Origin: Tateyamaria sp. syn59
GTDB lineage: Bacteria; Pseudomonadota; Alphaproteobacteria; Rhodobacterales; Rhodobacteraceae
Reading direction: 5' to 3'
DNA length: 64,000 nt
NCBI RefSeq assembly: GCF_007995245.1
Contig: NZ_VCBA01000002.1
Location: forward strand, 186,001-250,000
Below are positions 62,538-64,000 of the stretch, in pieces. Position numbers and translations under genes: made by a program. The notes beneath the pieces were generated by a model. That model had not been told where the DNA came from. It saw only the letters and a list, made by a program, of their open reading frames with translations, and did no database searches. How positions within the stretch are numbered: the stretch's first letter is position 1; every line of letters begins with the position of its first letter.

Positions 62538-64000
62538 TCACTCAGCCGCCTTGGCCTGCACCGGGCCACCGGCCCGTATCACCGACAGCAACTCCTCGCG
62601 CCGTTTGGCGCCCTTCGCCTCGTTCGCATGCTTCACCGGCCCGAAGCCGCGAATATCGAGCGGCAACGCGGCCAAGGCAACGATGGCATCGCGCGTACCG
62701 TCGTCAACTTTGGGCAGCACGTCCTTCATGTCCGCCTCATACTGTTTGATCAGCGCCCGCTCCATCTTGCGCTCTTCCGTGCGGCCAAAAATGTCCAAAG
62801 GCGTGCCACGCAGCCCCTTGAACTTCGCCAACAGCCGGAAGTTGCGCATCATGCCCGGCCCATACTCTTTCTTCACGGGCCGCCCATCCGGCCCCTCTTT
62901 CGACAGCATCGGCGGGGCAAGGTGAAACTTCATCTTGAAATCCCCCTCAAACTGCTCCCGCGCCTTGGCTTCGGTGTCCAGATGCAACCGGGCGACCTCG
63001 TACTCGTCCTTGTAAGCGAGAAGCTTGTGATAGCCCTTCGCCACAGCCTCGCGCACAGCCGCGTCCGCAATGCCGTCCACCAGCTTGCGATAGCGTTTGG
63101 CAAGGCGTTTCGACTGATACTTCACCAGATGATCAGCGCGAAACGCGATCTTCTCCTCAAGCGACTTCGGCAACTGGATCACCTTCGGCTCAGCAATCCG
63201 TGCTGCGTCTTCCGCATGAAGCACTGCCCAGCGCCCAATGTCGAATGCGCGCTTGTTGCGTTCGACGGCCGCGCCGTTCAGATCAATCGCCGCCATGATC
63301 GCCTCAAAGCTCAGCGGTACGAGGCCCCGCTGCCACGCAGCGCCAAAGATCATCATATTGGAAAAGATGCTGTCGCCCATCGTAGCCTTCGCCAGATCGG
63401 ACGCATCGAACATGTCCACCCGTTCCCTTAGCCGCGCCTCCAGGGCCAGTGACAGGCGCTCCGAAGGCAAGGCAAACTCGGTATTGCGCGTAAAGTCCCC
63501 CGTGATGATCTCATGGCTGTTCACCACAGCGCCCGTGCGCCCAGCGCTGGTCAGCCCCAGCGTCTTGGCCCCAGCGGAAACCACCAGATCCCCGCCAATG
63601 AGCGCATCGCATTCACCCGTAGCAACCCGAATGGCACTGATGTCGGCAGGATCATTCGCCAACCGGCAATGAATATGCACAGCCCCACCCTTCTGGGCCA
63701 GTCCCGCCATCTCCATCATCCCGGCACCCTTGCCGTCGAGATGCGCCGCTTGCGCCATCACGGCACCGATGGTCACAACCCCGGTGCCGCCCACACCGGT
63801 GATGACGACGTTCCACGTCCCCTTGATCTCCGGCAACTCCGGCATCGGCAGATCAGGCAGGTCCAACTCGGTCGTCGCGGCCTTCTTCACCTGCGCGCCT
63901 TCCAACGTCACGAAGCTTGGGCAGAACCCTTTGAGGCAAGAGAAGTCCTTGTTGCACGACGACTGATCAATCGCCCGCTTCCGTCCCAGTTCCGTCTCTT
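62538..64000 (-). CDS. Indolepyruvate ferredoxin oxidoreductase, C-terminal part (cut by window edge)
   Basis: A fused α/β 2-oxoacid:ferredoxin oxidoreductase that converts arylpyruvates (or related 2-oxoacids) to acyl-CoA. The visible 487 residues start in an iron–sulfur region: RKRAIDQSSCNKDFSCLKGF followed by CPSF (about 63912–63980), giving four close cysteines. The γ-type domain follows: TWNVVITGVGGTGVVTIGAV and GMMEMAGLAQKGGAVHIHCR, then DALIGGDLVVSAGAKTLGLT. The C-terminal region (RALIKQYEADMKDVLPKVDD to the stop) is the long helical extension of the one-piece proteobacterial enzyme. The frame is open through the window edge; the GTG near 63911 is internal, not a start. Active enzyme assumed. 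Confidence 0.9.
   Translation of the reverse strand, partial: ETELGRKRAIDQSSCNKDFSCLKGFCPSFVTLEGAQVKKAATTELDLPDLPMPELPEIKGTWNVVITGVGGTGVVTIGAVMAQAAHLDGKGAGMMEMAGLAQKGGAVHIHCRLANDPADISAIRVATGECDALIGGDLVVSAGAKTLGLTSAGRTGAVVNSHEIITGDFTRNTEFALPSERLSLALEARLRERVDMFDASDLAKATMGDSIFSNMMIFGAAWQRGLVPLSFEAIMAAIDLNGAAVERNKRAFDIGRWAVLHAEDAARIAEPKVIQLPKSLEEKIAFRADHLVKYQSKRLAKRYRKLVDGIADAAVREAVAKGYHKLLAYKDEYEVARLHLDTEAKAREQFEGDFKMKFHLAPPMLSKEGPDGRPVKKEYGPGMMRNFRLLAKFKGLRGTPLDIFGRTEERKMERALIKQYEADMKDVLPKVDDGTRDAIVALAALPLDIRGFGPVKHANEAKGAKRREELLSVIRAGGPVQAKAAE

Overview
The window looks like a chromosomal segment from an alphaproteobacterium of the order Rhodobacterales (Roseobacter/Rhodobacter relatives). The evidence is high GC, the conserved chain argS–SPOR protein–nagZ–scpA–scpB, the split trp locus trpE–(yibQ-like gene)–trpGDC–moaC–moeA–lexA of the kind known in Rhodobacter sphaeroides, a GAAC-N7-GAAC SOS box before lexA, a class II (B12) ribonucleotide reductase, and a holin/muramidase pair resembling the gene transfer agent (GTA) lysis genes of Rhodobacter. 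No insertion sequence, prophage, integrase, CRISPR array or rRNA is visible. One tRNA (Pro, UGG) is present. Almost all genes are intact; only the two window edges cut genes.

Layout. 1–7.1 kb (minus): a truncated membrane protein, a small basic protein, scpB, scpA, nagZ, a SPOR-domain protein, argS and dgt, a chromosome-segregation/cell-wall/housekeeping block, followed by a divergent A-type iron–sulfur carrier. 7.5–9.1 kb (minus): the least explained locus, a 172-residue protein made of 7.5 tandem 20-residue repeats followed by an all-helical 355-residue protein. The 357-bp region upstream holds two perfect DnaA boxes and a perfect TTAA-N7-TTAA CtrA-type site before xthA. 9.5–19.6 kb: xthA, a YHS-domain exported protein, an HNH nuclease, a cobK–alkA–esterase operon, an MFS transporter, a squalene-synthase-like protein, citramalate synthase and cysS. 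19.8–26.1 kb: Zur-box-controlled zinT, a YjbR-like protein, an aminotransferase, an outer-membrane barrel, an MttB-family methyltransferase, an EF-hand protein and a lone ECF sigma factor.

26.4–36.3 kb: nrdJ with a terminator and a NrdR-like box, a small lipoprotein, tRNA-Pro, a DUF192 protein, a double cold-shock-domain protein, pdxH, fabI, a LysE exporter, gpt and an aminotransferase. 36.3–51.4 kb: a PpiD-like chaperone, trpE, a reversed YibQ-like deacetylase, trpG-trpD-trpC-moaC-moeA, lexA, comEC, gltX and gltA with a clear terminator. 51.5–54.5 kb: two paralogous RTX (calcium-binding) proteins built from one and two copies of the same module. 54.5–64 kb (minus): an enoyl-CoA hydratase, ccmH, ccmF, a holin and muramidase lying between ccmF and ccmE, argC, murI, an acyltransferase, and the C-terminal part of indolepyruvate ferredoxin oxidoreductase.

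The best candidate for something undescribed is the repeat protein plus helical partner at 7.5–9.1 kb. Next are the lysis pair inside the cytochrome c maturation cluster, the modular RTX pair, and a short dispersed intergenic repeat found four times.
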